Shown piece by piece: positions 1 through 6,410 of a stretch of DNA of 10,471 nt (positions are counted from its first letter, which is position 1; every line of letters starts with the position of its first letter). The stretch spans positions 1 through 10,471 of the forward strand of contig JAHHQW010000066.1 in NCBI GenBank assembly GCA_020026195.1, written 5' to 3'. This DNA comes from Prevotella sp. (GTDB lineage Bacteria > Bacteroidota > Bacteroidia > Bacteroidales > Bacteroidaceae). The notes beneath the pieces were generated by a model. It did no database searches and had not been told where the DNA came from. It was given only the letters and a program-made list of their open reading frames with translations. Position numbers and translations under genes: made by a program.

Positions 1-12
1 ATTTTATTTACT

Positions 13-42
13 GCCAGAGCCGCTTAGGCGTGGCGATTTTTT
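13..42 (+). terminator. Probable intrinsic terminator of an upstream gene
   Basis: An imperfect hairpin: GCCA (13-16) pairs with TGGC (31-34) and GCC (19-21) with GGC (27-29), with a small internal loop and the terminal loop GCTTA. It is followed by GA and six T residues (37-42), the order expected for an intrinsic terminator read on the plus strand. The gene it would serve lies left of the window. There is no A-run on the left side, so it is unlikely to terminate the phosphatase gene on the minus strand. The stem is short and interrupted, hence moderate confidence. Confidence 0.4.
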
Positions 43-74
43 AACGAACTATTGTATCTAATAATATAAAAATT

Positions 75-725
75 TTACTTATCGTAATCGAGAATTTCAG
101 AAGGATGATTTACAAATGTATCAGCCCCAACAGACTCTAAGAACTGTTTATCTCTGAATCCCCATAAAACACTTATACAAGGCAGACCTGAATTCACAGC
201 AGTTTTGTAATCCACATCACTATCGCCTACATAAACTGCATTTTCCTTGCTCACGCCCAGCTGTCTGAAAGCTTCAAAGACAGTATCAGGAGCAGGCTTT
301 TTACGTATATCCTCACGTTCACCGATAGCCACATCAATATAATCACCAAAGAAATGTTTTACAAGACTCTTTGTTGCAGGATAAAATTTATTACTTACAA
401 CAGCCATATTCTTTCCCTGACGTTTTAATTCTGCAAGAAGTTCAATTATACCCGGATAAGGAGCAGTCTTGTCAAGATTATGCTGCATATAATGTTCACG
501 AAAAACTTTATACACATCCTCAAATTTAGGATTATCAAGTCCGTCGGGAACAGCTCTTTCTATAAGTTTCTTTACACCATTACCAACAAATTTTCTAATA
601 TCTTCGAGAGAATGTTCCGGCATATTAAACATACGCAGAGCATAATTTGTACTTGTCTTTAAGTCTTCGAGCGAAGCTAAAAGAGTACCGTCAAGATCAA
701 AAATATAAGTTTTATATTCTTTCAT
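75..725 (-). CDS. HAD-superfamily hydrolase, phosphoglycolate phosphatase-like
   Basis: A 216-residue cytoplasmic phosphatase of the haloacid dehalogenase superfamily, Gph/PGP-like. All four HAD motifs are visible: DLDGT at 10-14 (nucleophile Asp10, general acid/base Asp12), VVSN at 109-112 (Ser111), KKPAPD with Lys143, and GDSDVD at 167-172 (Mg2+-binding Asp168 and Asp172). The segment between motif I and motif II is a helical cap of the C1 type, typical of phosphoglycolate and related small phosphate-ester phosphatases. The true substrate cannot be read from the sequence; pyrophosphatase or sugar-phosphate phosphatase are alternatives. The frame is open to an ATG at 860, but the start at 725 is preferred: the family fold begins there, the extra 45 residues are unlike any HAD protein, and a strong promoter lies inside that extension (739-770). 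It is divergent from mltG. Confidence 0.9.
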   Translation of the reverse strand: MKEYKTYIFDLDGTLLASLEDLKTSTNYALRMFNMPEHSLEDIRKFVGNGVKKLIERAVPDGLDNPKFEDVYKVFREHYMQHNLDKTAPYPGIIELLAELKRQGKNMAVVSNKFYPATKSLVKHFFGDYIDVAIGEREDIRKKPAPDTVFEAFRQLGVSKENAVYVGDSDVDYKTAVNSGLPCISVLWGFRDKQFLESVGADTFVNHPSEILDYDK

Positions 726-738
726 TTCTTTTTGCCCG

Positions 739-770
739 CAAAAGTAGGATAAATAAGCAACACAGCCAAA
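739..770 (-). promoter_or_regulatory. Bacteroidota-type promoter for the HAD phosphatase
   Basis: On the minus strand a TTTG (plus coordinates 767-770) is followed by a 20-nt spacer and TACTTTTG (739-746). This matches the Bacteroidota sigma-ABfr consensus TTTG-N19-21-TAnnTTTG. Transcription would start near 735, only about ten bases before the ATG at 725, giving a very short leader. The site supports choosing 725 as the start codon. Confidence 0.7.
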
Positions 771-841
771 AACATCAGCAACTTTTCTATTTTCTAAAAA
801 AAAAGATTTAATTTTGTCATAAAAATAGCATACATACAAAT

Positions 842-1867
842 ATGAGCCATATAAATGCAAAACGATACATTATAACTACAGTTATATGTCTGTTAGTGAT
901 AGTTTCGTTGGTTTACATCTATTTCTTTACCGGTATGAACAACACCGGCAAGGCCGAGTACCTGTATATAGACAGAGATGACGACATAGATTCAGTTTAC
1001 ACAAAATTAGAACCTATATCCAACCCCACCGCCTTAAAAGGATTTAAGACTCTTGCACGTCATTTTGATTACACCGATAAAATCCGTACCGGTCGTTTCA
1101 AGATTAAACCTGGAGAATGCGCGATAACCGTATTGAAGCATTTAAAGAGCGGCATGCAAGACCCCGTAAGACTCACAATTCCGACAGTCAGAACCATAGA
1201 AAAGCTTTCTGCGAAGTTGTCGGACAAACTAATGGTTGACAGCGCAGAGATTACAAATGCTCTGAAAGATTCCGTCATCTGTTCAAAATATGGCTACGAC
1301 ACATGCACTGTTATATGCATGTTTGTTCCTAACACATACGATTTTTATTGGAATATTCCGATGGAAGACCTTCTTGAAAGGATGCAGAAAGAAAGCCGCA
1401 CTTTCTGGAACGATGAAAGGAAGAAAAAGGCCGAAGTCCTCAATCTGACAGAAACAGAAGTTATGACTCTTGCAAGTATTGTTGACGAAGAGACAGCCAA
1501 CAATGAAGAAAAGCCAATGATTGCCGGAATGTATTACAACCGTCTGAAACAAGACATGCCGTTACAAGCTGATCCGACAGTAAAATTTGCATTAAAAGAC
1601 TTTGAAGCACGCAGAATATACCATAAGATGCTTACCGCAGATAGTCCGTACAACACATATAAATATACAGGATTACCACCCGGACCTATAAGGATTCCTT
1701 CCATAGCCGGAATTGACGCTGTTCTGAATATGGTAAAACATGATTATCTATACATGTGTGCTAAAGAAGATTTTAGCGGAACTCACAATTTTGCTGTAAC
1801 GTATGCAGAACACAAACAGAATGCAAAAAAATATACCGAAGCTCTAAATAAAAGAGGTATCAAATAA
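842..1867 (+). CDS. mltG: Endolytic murein transglycosylase MltG
   Basis: A 341-residue inner-membrane protein of the MltG/YceG family, which cuts nascent glycan strands internally and so is thought to set glycan chain length near the synthetic machinery. A single N-terminal transmembrane helix covers about residues 9-30, with the remainder outside the membrane. The catalytic region is clear: ASIVDEETA at 211-219, where Glu217 aligns with the catalytic Glu of the E. coli ASIVEKETA motif, followed by YYNRL (231-235), QADPTV (242-247), TGLPPGPI (276-283) and HNFAVTYAEH (315-324). Length is normal for the family. The ATG at 842 leaves the expected short cytoplasmic tail; no Shine-Dalgarno sequence is visible. 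No convincing promoter was found in the AT-rich gap upstream, which contains a nine-A tract (796-804) and TTTG at 813-816. The gene stands alone and ends at a strong hairpin. Confidence 0.95.
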   Translation: MSHINAKRYIITTVICLLVIVSLVYIYFFTGMNNTGKAEYLYIDRDDDIDSVYTKLEPISNPTALKGFKTLARHFDYTDKIRTGRFKIKPGECAITVLKHLKSGMQDPVRLTIPTVRTIEKLSAKLSDKLMVDSAEITNALKDSVICSKYGYDTCTVICMFVPNTYDFYWNIPMEDLLERMQKESRTFWNDERKKKAEVLNLTETEVMTLASIVDEETANNEEKPMIAGMYYNRLKQDMPLQADPTVKFALKDFEARRIYHKMLTADSPYNTYKYTGLPPGPIRIPSIAGIDAVLNMVKHDYLYMCAKEDFSGTHNFAVTYAEHKQNAKKYTEALNKRGIK

Positions 1868-1870
1868 TGA

Positions 1871-1908
1871 TAAACCCCGAAAGTCAGATTAGAAACTTTC
1901 GGGGTTTA
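1871..1908 (+). terminator. Strong hairpin terminator after mltG
   Basis: A perfect 14-bp inverted repeat, TAAACCCCGAAAGT (1871-1884) and its complement (1895-1908), encloses a 10-base loop. It begins three bases after the mltG stop codon. The right arm ends in GTTTA followed by TTATTATG, so the downstream U-tract is weak and broken. Being symmetrical, it may also help end minus-strand transcription from the glycosyltransferase, whose stop is at 2040. The rest of the gap (1909-2039) holds nothing I can support. Confidence 0.75.
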
Positions 1909-2039
1909 TTATGATTAAAAGGAAAGATTTATCAGATTTGCTAAAATATAAACATCAGTTAGATAAAAATTATTCGTTCGAATACATCCATTCTAACTAT
2001 GACAAAATACAGACAATCACCTAATAACTCGCAAAGTAT

Positions 2040-2786
2040 TTATTTAATCTTTGGATATTTTCTCATCCAACCGTCAAGTCGCAGACGCATAACGCCGAAG
2101 AAAGCCTCTCCAAATATACCTCCGCTCATCTTTGACGTTCCTTCCCTTCTGTTTATAAAAATCACCGGCACCTCTTTAATCTTGAAACCTATTTTATAAG
2201 CTGTAAACTTCATTTCTATCTGGAAGGCATATCCTTTGAAACGTATTTTATCAAGTTCTATCGTTTCGAGCACCCTGCGCTTATAACATTTAAATCCTGC
2301 TGTCGTGTCATTTACCTTGAAACCTGTTATGAAACGAACATATTTAGATGCAAAATAACTCATTAGCACTCGTCCCATAGGCCAGTTCACGACATTCACT
2401 CCACTTACATAACGCGAACCTACTGCCAAATCGTATCCGTCATCATGGCATGCAGCATAAAGACGCGGAAGGTCTTTAGGATCATGGCTGAAATCAGCAT
2501 CCATCTCGAACACATATTCGTAATCTCTTTCAAGAGCCCATTTAAAGCCTGTGATATAAGCAGTGCCGAGACCTAATTTTCCACTACGTTCTATAATAAA
2601 AAGGCGGTCGCCAAATTCAGTCTTTATAAGATTATGAACGATTGAGGCCGTACCATCAGGGCTGCCGTCATCGATTACAAGAATATGAAAACATTTCTGC
2701 AGTGAGAACACCGCACGTATTATTTTTTCGATATTCTCTTTTTCATTATATGTCGGAATAATGACAATACAATCGCTCTTATTCAT
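2040..2786 (-). CDS. GT2 family glycosyltransferase, polyprenol monophosphomannose synthase-like
   Basis: A 248-residue family-2 (GT-A fold) glycosyltransferase resembling the catalytic domain of dolichol-phosphate mannose synthase (Dpm1). It would transfer a sugar, by family analogy mannose from GDP-mannose, to undecaprenyl phosphate on the cytoplasmic face of the membrane. Visible motifs are PTYNEKENI (11-19), DDGSPDGT (39-46) for nucleotide binding, the metal-binding DAD at 96-98, TTAGFKCY (161-168) and RREGTSKM (213-220), typical of polyprenol-phosphate enzymes. There are no C-terminal membrane helices, so it is the short soluble form and must meet its lipid acceptor peripherally. A 253-base promoter-less arrangement is not the case here: it has its own promoter and lies 122 bases downstream of dnaX. 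The acceptor pathway (lipid-linked donor for protein O-glycosylation or surface glycan) is inference; glucose or another sugar is possible. Confidence 0.88.
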   Translation of the reverse strand: MNKSDCIVIIPTYNEKENIEKIIRAVFSLQKCFHILVIDDGSPDGTASIVHNLIKTEFGDRLFIIERSGKLGLGTAYITGFKWALERDYEYVFEMDADFSHDPKDLPRLYAACHDDGYDLAVGSRYVSGVNVVNWPMGRVLMSYFASKYVRFITGFKVNDTTAGFKCYKRRVLETIELDKIRFKGYAFQIEMKFTAYKIGFKIKEVPVIFINRREGTSKMSGGIFGEAFFGVMRLRLDGWMRKYPKIK

Positions 2787-2811
2787 TATAATATATGTAT
2801 TTAATTGATGG

Positions 2812-2844
2812 CAAATTTAATCAAATTTATTTTTATCGCACAAA
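2812..2844 (-). promoter_or_regulatory. Bacteroidota-type promoter for the glycosyltransferase
   Basis: On the minus strand TTTG (2841-2844) is separated by 21 nt from TAAATTTG (2812-2819), a full match to the TAnnTTTG -7 element. The predicted start near 2808 gives a leader of about 20 bases before the ATG at 2786. The gene can therefore be transcribed separately from dnaX. The surrounding DNA is very AT-rich, so chance matches are possible. Confidence 0.55.
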
Positions 2845-2908
2845 TTTTCGTTGCATAAATATGGAGACTTCAGAATACTTACATAAAATATACATAAAGG
2901 AGCATGTT

Positions 2909-4681
2909 TTAACCTATTACAAGATTGAACAGTTCATTTAGTTTCTTCACTGCCGAATTTTCTTCAAGCATTTCTTCGTACATTTCTCTGTCCGTAAGAA
3001 CTCTGCCCACCTCTTCTTCACTTGCAAGACGAAGATCTATCATTAAGTTTCCGTTATGCAGTGCTTTTACCAACGTAGCATTGATACGTCCTTTTATTTT
3101 TATCATTTCTTCGAACAGCAGCTTATTATCAACCACCAGTTCGATATTAGGATAATCAGTGATTACAGGTCGCATGTTTTTCATTCTGCGAGCCGTTCCC
3201 ACCATGGTACGCGGCATACGGTTACACATCATCTGCCATTCGCGCTGAAGTTCCTCGTCGGTAAATTTGGTGTCCTCGCTATTTTTCTCTTCTTTGACGG
3301 TATCGTGTACAACCTTACCTTTACCACCTCTGAGATTACCAAACGTCACGCCTAATGAATCCAACTTGATAGAAGGTTTAGAAACAGTTTCTGCCACAGG
3401 CTGAATTTCCGCAACCTCACTTACAACATCATTATGCAGAGTTTCGTCTATCTTTTCATTTTCCTCCTTCTCTTCTTTCTTTGCCACAGGAACTTCAGTT
3501 GTTTCAACTGCGGCAGCGTTCATCAAGAACTTAAATATTTTTTTTAGTCTCTTTATGGGCTTACGCCCACCACCGTCACCATCATCAGGCATGGTAATCT
3601 GTGCCACTTCTATCAGAGTAAGCTCAACCAAAAGTCGTTTGTTACCGCTCTGTCTGTAATTGACATCACACTGGTTAAGGATTTTGAGAGCTCTGTACAA
3701 GAACTTAACCGGACACTTTGCAGCCTGTTCCTTAAACTGAACAGTCTGTCTTTCGCCTGTTTCGAGCAATGGTAATGTAGATACATCCTTAGCCATAAGT
3801 ACATTTCGTACATGTGCGGCAAGTCCGTTTATCAGGAGTCCTCCATCAAAACCCTTACGTATGGCATCGTTTAAAAGAAGCATTATCTCGCTTACCTTAT
3901 TCTCAAGACTATAATCTATTATCTTAAAATAATACTCACTGTCAAGCACATTAAGATCTTCTATGACCTTTTTGTATGTAAGGTTACCGCGACAGAAACT
4001 AACCGCCTGATCGAATATAGAAAGAGCATCTCGCATTCCTCCGTCCGCCTTCTCAGCAATGACGGCAAGCGACTCTTCATCATAAGTAACATTTTCTTTC
4101 GAAGCCACCATCTTTAGATGATCTATAATCTGCGACACCGTTATACGTTCAAAGTCGTAAATCTGGCATCTGGAAAGAATGGTAGGAAGAATTTTATGTT
4201 TCTCTGTAGTAGCGAGAATAAATATAACATGCGAAGGCGGTTCCTCCAATGTCTTAAGAAAAGCATTGAAAGCTGCGGGAGACAGCATGTGAACCTCGTC
4301 GATGATGAACACCTTATATTTTCCAAACTGTGGCGGTATCTGCGTCTGCTGCATAAGTTGCTTGATGTCTTCCACCTTGTTATTGCTGGCAGCATCAAGT
4401 TCAAATATATTAAAAGATCTCTGTTCGTTAAAGGCTTCGCAGCTTTCGCAATGGTTACATGCCTCTCCTTCTGACGTAGGACTGTCACAGTTTATTGCTT
4501 TTGCAAAAATGCGTGCACAGGTTGTCTTGCCGACACCTCTTGGTCCGCAGAACAAATAAGCATGAGCCAGTTTTCCACTGATAACAGAATTTTTCAACGT
4601 AGCAGTAAGCGCCTTCTGCCCAACAACATCATCGAATGTCATCGGACGATATTTACGCGCTGAAACTATATATTCATTCAT
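2909..4681 (-). CDS. dnaX: DNA polymerase III subunits gamma and tau (clamp loader ATPase)
   Basis: A 590-residue AAA+ protein that forms the motor of the clamp loader, opening the beta sliding clamp and, as tau, tethering polymerase to helicase. Order of motifs: Walker A GPRGVGKT (46-53); a four-cysteine zinc module (Cys65, Cys75, Cys78, Cys81); Walker B with DE at 128-129; sensor 1 ATTE (157-160); the SRC motif with the arginine finger (170-172); sensor 2 GGMRDALS (214-221). The domain III collar runs to about residue 365. Then come a basic stretch (373-381), an acidic Lys/Glu-rich linker (about 400-425) and a C-terminal tau-specific domain (about 473-590) of Bacteroidota type. A run of eight A bases at codons 379-382 probably allows a truncated gamma product (see the separate entry). 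It diverges from the septum gene cluster. A -7 element at 4701-4708 is the likely promoter; no terminator is evident after the stop. Confidence 0.97.
   Translation of the reverse strand: MNEYIVSARKYRPMTFDDVVGQKALTATLKNSVISGKLAHAYLFCGPRGVGKTTCARIFAKAINCDSPTSEGEACNHCESCEAFNEQRSFNIFELDAASNNKVEDIKQLMQQTQIPPQFGKYKVFIIDEVHMLSPAAFNAFLKTLEEPPSHVIFILATTEKHKILPTILSRCQIYDFERITVSQIIDHLKMVASKENVTYDEESLAVIAEKADGGMRDALSIFDQAVSFCRGNLTYKKVIEDLNVLDSEYYFKIIDYSLENKVSEIMLLLNDAIRKGFDGGLLINGLAAHVRNVLMAKDVSTLPLLETGERQTVQFKEQAAKCPVKFLYRALKILNQCDVNYRQSGNKRLLVELTLIEVAQITMPDDGDGGGRKPIKRLKKIFKFLMNAAAVETTEVPVAKKEEKEENEKIDETLHNDVVSEVAEIQPVAETVSKPSIKLDSLGVTFGNLRGGKGKVVHDTVKEEKNSEDTKFTDEELQREWQMMCNRMPRTMVGTARRMKNMRPVITDYPNIELVVDNKLLFEEMIKIKGRINATLVKALHNGNLMIDLRLASEEEVGRVLTDREMYEEMLEENSAVKKLNELFNLVIG
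3531..3569 (-). promoter_or_regulatory. Candidate dnaX recoding site (frameshift or transcription slippage)
   Basis: Reading the minus strand, codons 379-382 of dnaX are CTA AAA AAA ATA, giving eight consecutive A residues (3545 down to 3538) and the canonical slippery heptamer A_AAA_AAA. A -1 shift gives Asn, Ile and then TAA at 3533-3531, a protein of 383 residues carrying domains I-III only. A +1 shift also stops, after four codons (Tyr-Leu-Ser-Ser). Upstream, 11 bases before the A-run, TGGGC-GTAA-GCCCA (3569-3556) forms a 5-bp hairpin with a GNRA-type loop. Downstream, a 4-bp hairpin (3530-3518) starts 7 bases after the run and a 6-bp hairpin with an AAA loop lies at 3510-3496; both are weak. 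Known precedents are ribosomal -1 frameshifting in E. coli dnaX and slippage on an A-run in Thermus dnaX. Function here is inferred. Confidence 0.6.
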
Positions 4682-4700
4682 CTGATGTTACATTTTAGTG

Positions 4701-4708
4701 CAAAAATA
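4701..4708 (-). promoter_or_regulatory. Probable -7 element of the dnaX promoter
   Basis: TATTTTTG on the minus strand matches TAnnTTTG in full and sits 20 bases before the dnaX ATG, predicting a leader of about 15 bases. No TTTG is found 19-21 nt upstream, so the -33 half is missing or degenerate. Confidence 0.45.
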
Positions 4709-4784
4709 AGAAATTTAATCGATAAACGATATGATATTATCATTATTTATGATTTAGTGATAATCACATATCAAATTAAATACC

Positions 4785-4792
4785 TATCTTTG
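4785..4792 (+). promoter_or_regulatory. Probable -7 element of the septum-gene promoter
   Basis: TATCTTTG matches TAnnTTTG in full and lies 20 bases before the ATG at 4813. A start near 4796 gives a leader of about 17 bases that contains GGGG (4807-4810), a weak Shine-Dalgarno-like stretch very close to the ATG. No -33 TTTG at proper spacing is seen. This element and the dnaX element point away from each other across a 131-base AT-rich gap. Confidence 0.45.
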
Positions 4793-4812
4793 CGCACAAA
4801 AGCATTGGGGTA

Positions 4813-5115
4813 ATGAAATACATTTCTACATTCTGGCGTACTGTAAAACGCTTTAAATATCTGATAATTATAGTCCTCGGTTTTTTATATGTCGGACTCT
4901 TAGATGGTAACAGCTGGTATGTTCGTTACCAGAACATGCAGCGTCAGCAGGCCATAATGGACGAGATTGACAGATACAACGACATGCATGCCAACAACAT
5001 GAAGATACTCGATGCCATAGATACTGATCCGAAAGCCATGCGCAGCATAGCCAGAAGAAAGTATTTTATGAAAGAAGCCGATGAAGATATTTTTGTATTA
5101 AGTGACGACAAATAG
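4813..5115 (+). CDS. Septum formation initiator family protein (FtsB/DivIC-like)
   Basis: A 100-residue bitopic membrane protein with the FtsB/DivIC layout: a short basic cytoplasmic N-terminus, one transmembrane helix at about 16-31, a polar helix likely to form a coiled coil (about 37-69, with MQRQQAIMDEIDRYNDM), and a C-terminal segment IARRKYFMKEADEDIFVL (79-96) matching the family's conserved ARE-Y-M-K-GE-V pattern. FtsB/DivIC binds FtsL and FtsQ/DivIB and helps activate septal peptidoglycan synthesis in the divisome. FtsB and DivIC cannot be told apart by sequence alone at this distance. It is the first gene of a two-gene unit, 14 bases ahead of the next start, and diverges from dnaX. 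Confidence 0.85.
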   Translation: MKYISTFWRTVKRFKYLIIIVLGFLYVGLLDGNSWYVRYQNMQRQQAIMDEIDRYNDMHANNMKILDAIDTDPKAMRSIARRKYFMKEADEDIFVLSDDK

Positions 5116-5129
5116 AAACGACAAGAAAA

Positions 5130-5564
5130 ATGATAAAACAACTTAACACTTTAGAGAGTGCAGTATTTCTTTTAGGTGCAGTATTAATGGTAGCAGGCGT
5201 TGCCCTCCGGTTCTTCGAAGTAGAAAAGCTTGCTCCATGGATTTTTCTCATTGGAGCGACATGTTTCTCTACCATGCAGCTGAGACAAAGATACGAAGGC
5301 ACCGACTTTACGTTACGCCGTCTTAGAAGAATTATGATTGCAGGAGACATCTGCTTTATGTTAGCAGCAGTGATGTTTGTAGAAAACACATACGGATTTC
5401 TAATTTCTTCATTCATCAGCTTTTGGCCCGAAAACGGATACATATATTACATGCAGTACATCCATAACAACTGGGTGGTACTCTTGCTGACAGCTTCAGT
5501 TTTGGAACTGTATTCTACACACAGAATAGAGCATGTGTTACGCAAGGGTGCTAAAAATAATTAA
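5130..5564 (+). CDS. Four-helix membrane protein of unknown function
   Basis: A 144-residue protein with four likely membrane helices at about 10-27, 35-50, 67-85 and 113-128. The loop between helices 2 and 3 is basic (LRQRYEGTDFTLRRLRR, 51-67), and the C-terminus is also basic (HRIEHVLRKG, 131-140); by the positive-inside rule both probably face the cytoplasm. The loop between helices 3 and 4 is rich in aromatic residues. I recognise no domain or catalytic motif. The start lies 14 bases after the septum gene stop with no promoter between, so the two are very likely cotranscribed. A role linked to division or the envelope is inference from position only. A 94-base gap with a new promoter separates it from the next gene; I see no clear terminator there. 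Confidence 0.8.
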   Translation: MIKQLNTLESAVFLLGAVLMVAGVALRFFEVEKLAPWIFLIGATCFSTMQLRQRYEGTDFTLRRLRRIMIAGDICFMLAAVMFVENTYGFLISSFISFWPENGYIYYMQYIHNNWVVLLLTASVLELYSTHRIEHVLRKGAKNN

Positions 5565-5600
5565 AAAAGCAATTAGTTTAACATAAACGAACCATTATTA

Positions 5601-5632
5601 TTTCAGAAGAAAAATTATAGGCATTAACTTTG
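5601..5632 (+). promoter_or_regulatory. Promoter of the lipoprotein-pyrC-phosphoesterase-plsC operon
   Basis: TAACTTTG (5625-5632) matches the -7 TAnnTTTG element in full. Twenty bases upstream is TTTC (5601-5604), three of four matches to the -33 TTTG. Transcription would begin near 5636, giving a leader of about 22 bases to the ATG at 5659. No other promoter is obvious in the short gaps of the four genes downstream. Confidence 0.6.
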
Positions 5633-5658
5633 CAAGCGGAACTTGATGAAAACTATTT

Positions 5659-6405
5659 ATGAAAAAAATTCTACTTCTATTTGTTGCTGTAATAACATTA
5701 TCATCGTGCGGAAAAACATTCAAAGTCAGTGGAAGTTCAGACATGCCTCCAATTGACGGTAAGAAACTATACCTTAAGATAAGCGAAAATAACGAAGAAA
5801 AGATTATAGATTCTTGCGAAGTTGTTCACGGTACATTTAATTTCAACGGCAGCGTAGACACAACAAGACTTGCGGAAGTTTTTATCGACGACGAGCACAA
5901 GATCATTTTTATTCTTGACAACTCCAACATAAGCATCAAGATAAATAGAAAAGAGACAAAGGTAAACGGAACCGCACCTAATGATTCTCTTACAAATTTC
6001 TTCCAGATTATGGACGGTTTTGCATACAGAACCGAGGAAATTATCAACAGACGTAACGAAGCCATCATGGAAGGACTCGACATTGACGCTGTAGATGATT
6101 CGCTGAGAAACGAATTAATAGAAATGAATAAAGAACAGGCTGGAATTGTCACTAACTTCATTAAGGCGAATTATGACAACATCCTCGGCCCGACAATATT
6201 CAAGATGATTGTAAGCAAGCAGTATCCTGCACCAATATTAGACTCTTGGACAGAAGAGATAATGGCAGAAGCTACTAATAAATTTAAAAATGATGTTTTT
6301 GTAAAAGACTTCTATGCAGAAGCACAGAAGAACCAGGAAATACTAAACGGCATGAGGACTCCTTCAGCCGGACAGTCTGGAGAAAATGATCAAAGCAACC
6401 CCTGA
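5659..6405 (+). CDS. DUF4369-type lipoprotein without a thioredoxin domain
   Basis: A 248-residue lipoprotein. The signal peptide is short: two lysines, a hydrophobic core at about 4-13 and the lipobox LSSC (14-17), with Cys17 as the lipidated residue. The next residues are GKTF, lacking the acidic run of the Bacteroidota surface-export signal, so periplasmic exposure is more likely than cell-surface display. The segment about 20-110 has the DUF4369 look (short beta strands, IIDSCEVVHGTFNFNGSV, then AEVFIDDEHKIIFILDN). In most relatives this domain precedes an AhpC/TlpA-like thioredoxin domain; here the remainder (about 115-235) is helical and charged, and no CXXC is present. It is therefore unlikely to be a disulfide reductase. 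Function is unknown. The ATG at 5659 is fixed by the signal peptide; the next gene begins five bases after its stop. Confidence 0.75.
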   Translation: MKKILLLFVAVITLSSCGKTFKVSGSSDMPPIDGKKLYLKISENNEEKIIDSCEVVHGTFNFNGSVDTTRLAEVFIDDEHKIIFILDNSNISIKINRKETKVNGTAPNDSLTNFFQIMDGFAYRTEEIINRRNEAIMEGLDIDAVDDSLRNELIEMNKEQAGIVTNFIKANYDNILGPTIFKMIVSKQYPAPILDSWTEEIMAEATNKFKNDVFVKDFYAEAQKNQEILNGMRTPSAGQSGENDQSNP

Positions 6406-6410
6406 TAAAG

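Noticed and set aside
796..804. Nine-A tract between the phosphatase and mltG, considered as a slippage site or promoter element
   Set aside because: It is non-coding, so slippage would have no protein effect, and no well-placed -7 TAnnTTTG follows to make a convincing mltG promoter.
726..860. N-terminal extension of the HAD phosphatase frame to an ATG at 860
   Set aside because: It contains the promoter, overlaps the mltG start, and its Cys/Tyr/Phe-rich translation does not match the family.
1911..2024. A 37-codon ORF on the plus strand starting right after the mltG hairpin
   Set aside because: The ATG directly follows the right arm of the terminator, there is no ribosome-binding site or promoter, the product has no recognisable feature, and AT-rich gaps commonly contain ORFs of this size.
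2025..2039. TACTTTG on the minus strand just after the glycosyltransferase stop, considered as an antisense promoter toward mltG
   Set aside because: It is one base short of the TAnnTTTG spacing and has no supporting -33 element or downstream minus-strand gene until the phosphatase.
4141..4488. 115-codon frame on the minus strand inside dnaX, plus a 118-codon frame on the opposite strand
   Set aside because: Both lie wholly inside the conserved AAA+ coding region of dnaX and have the composition of out-of-frame translation, with no start signals.
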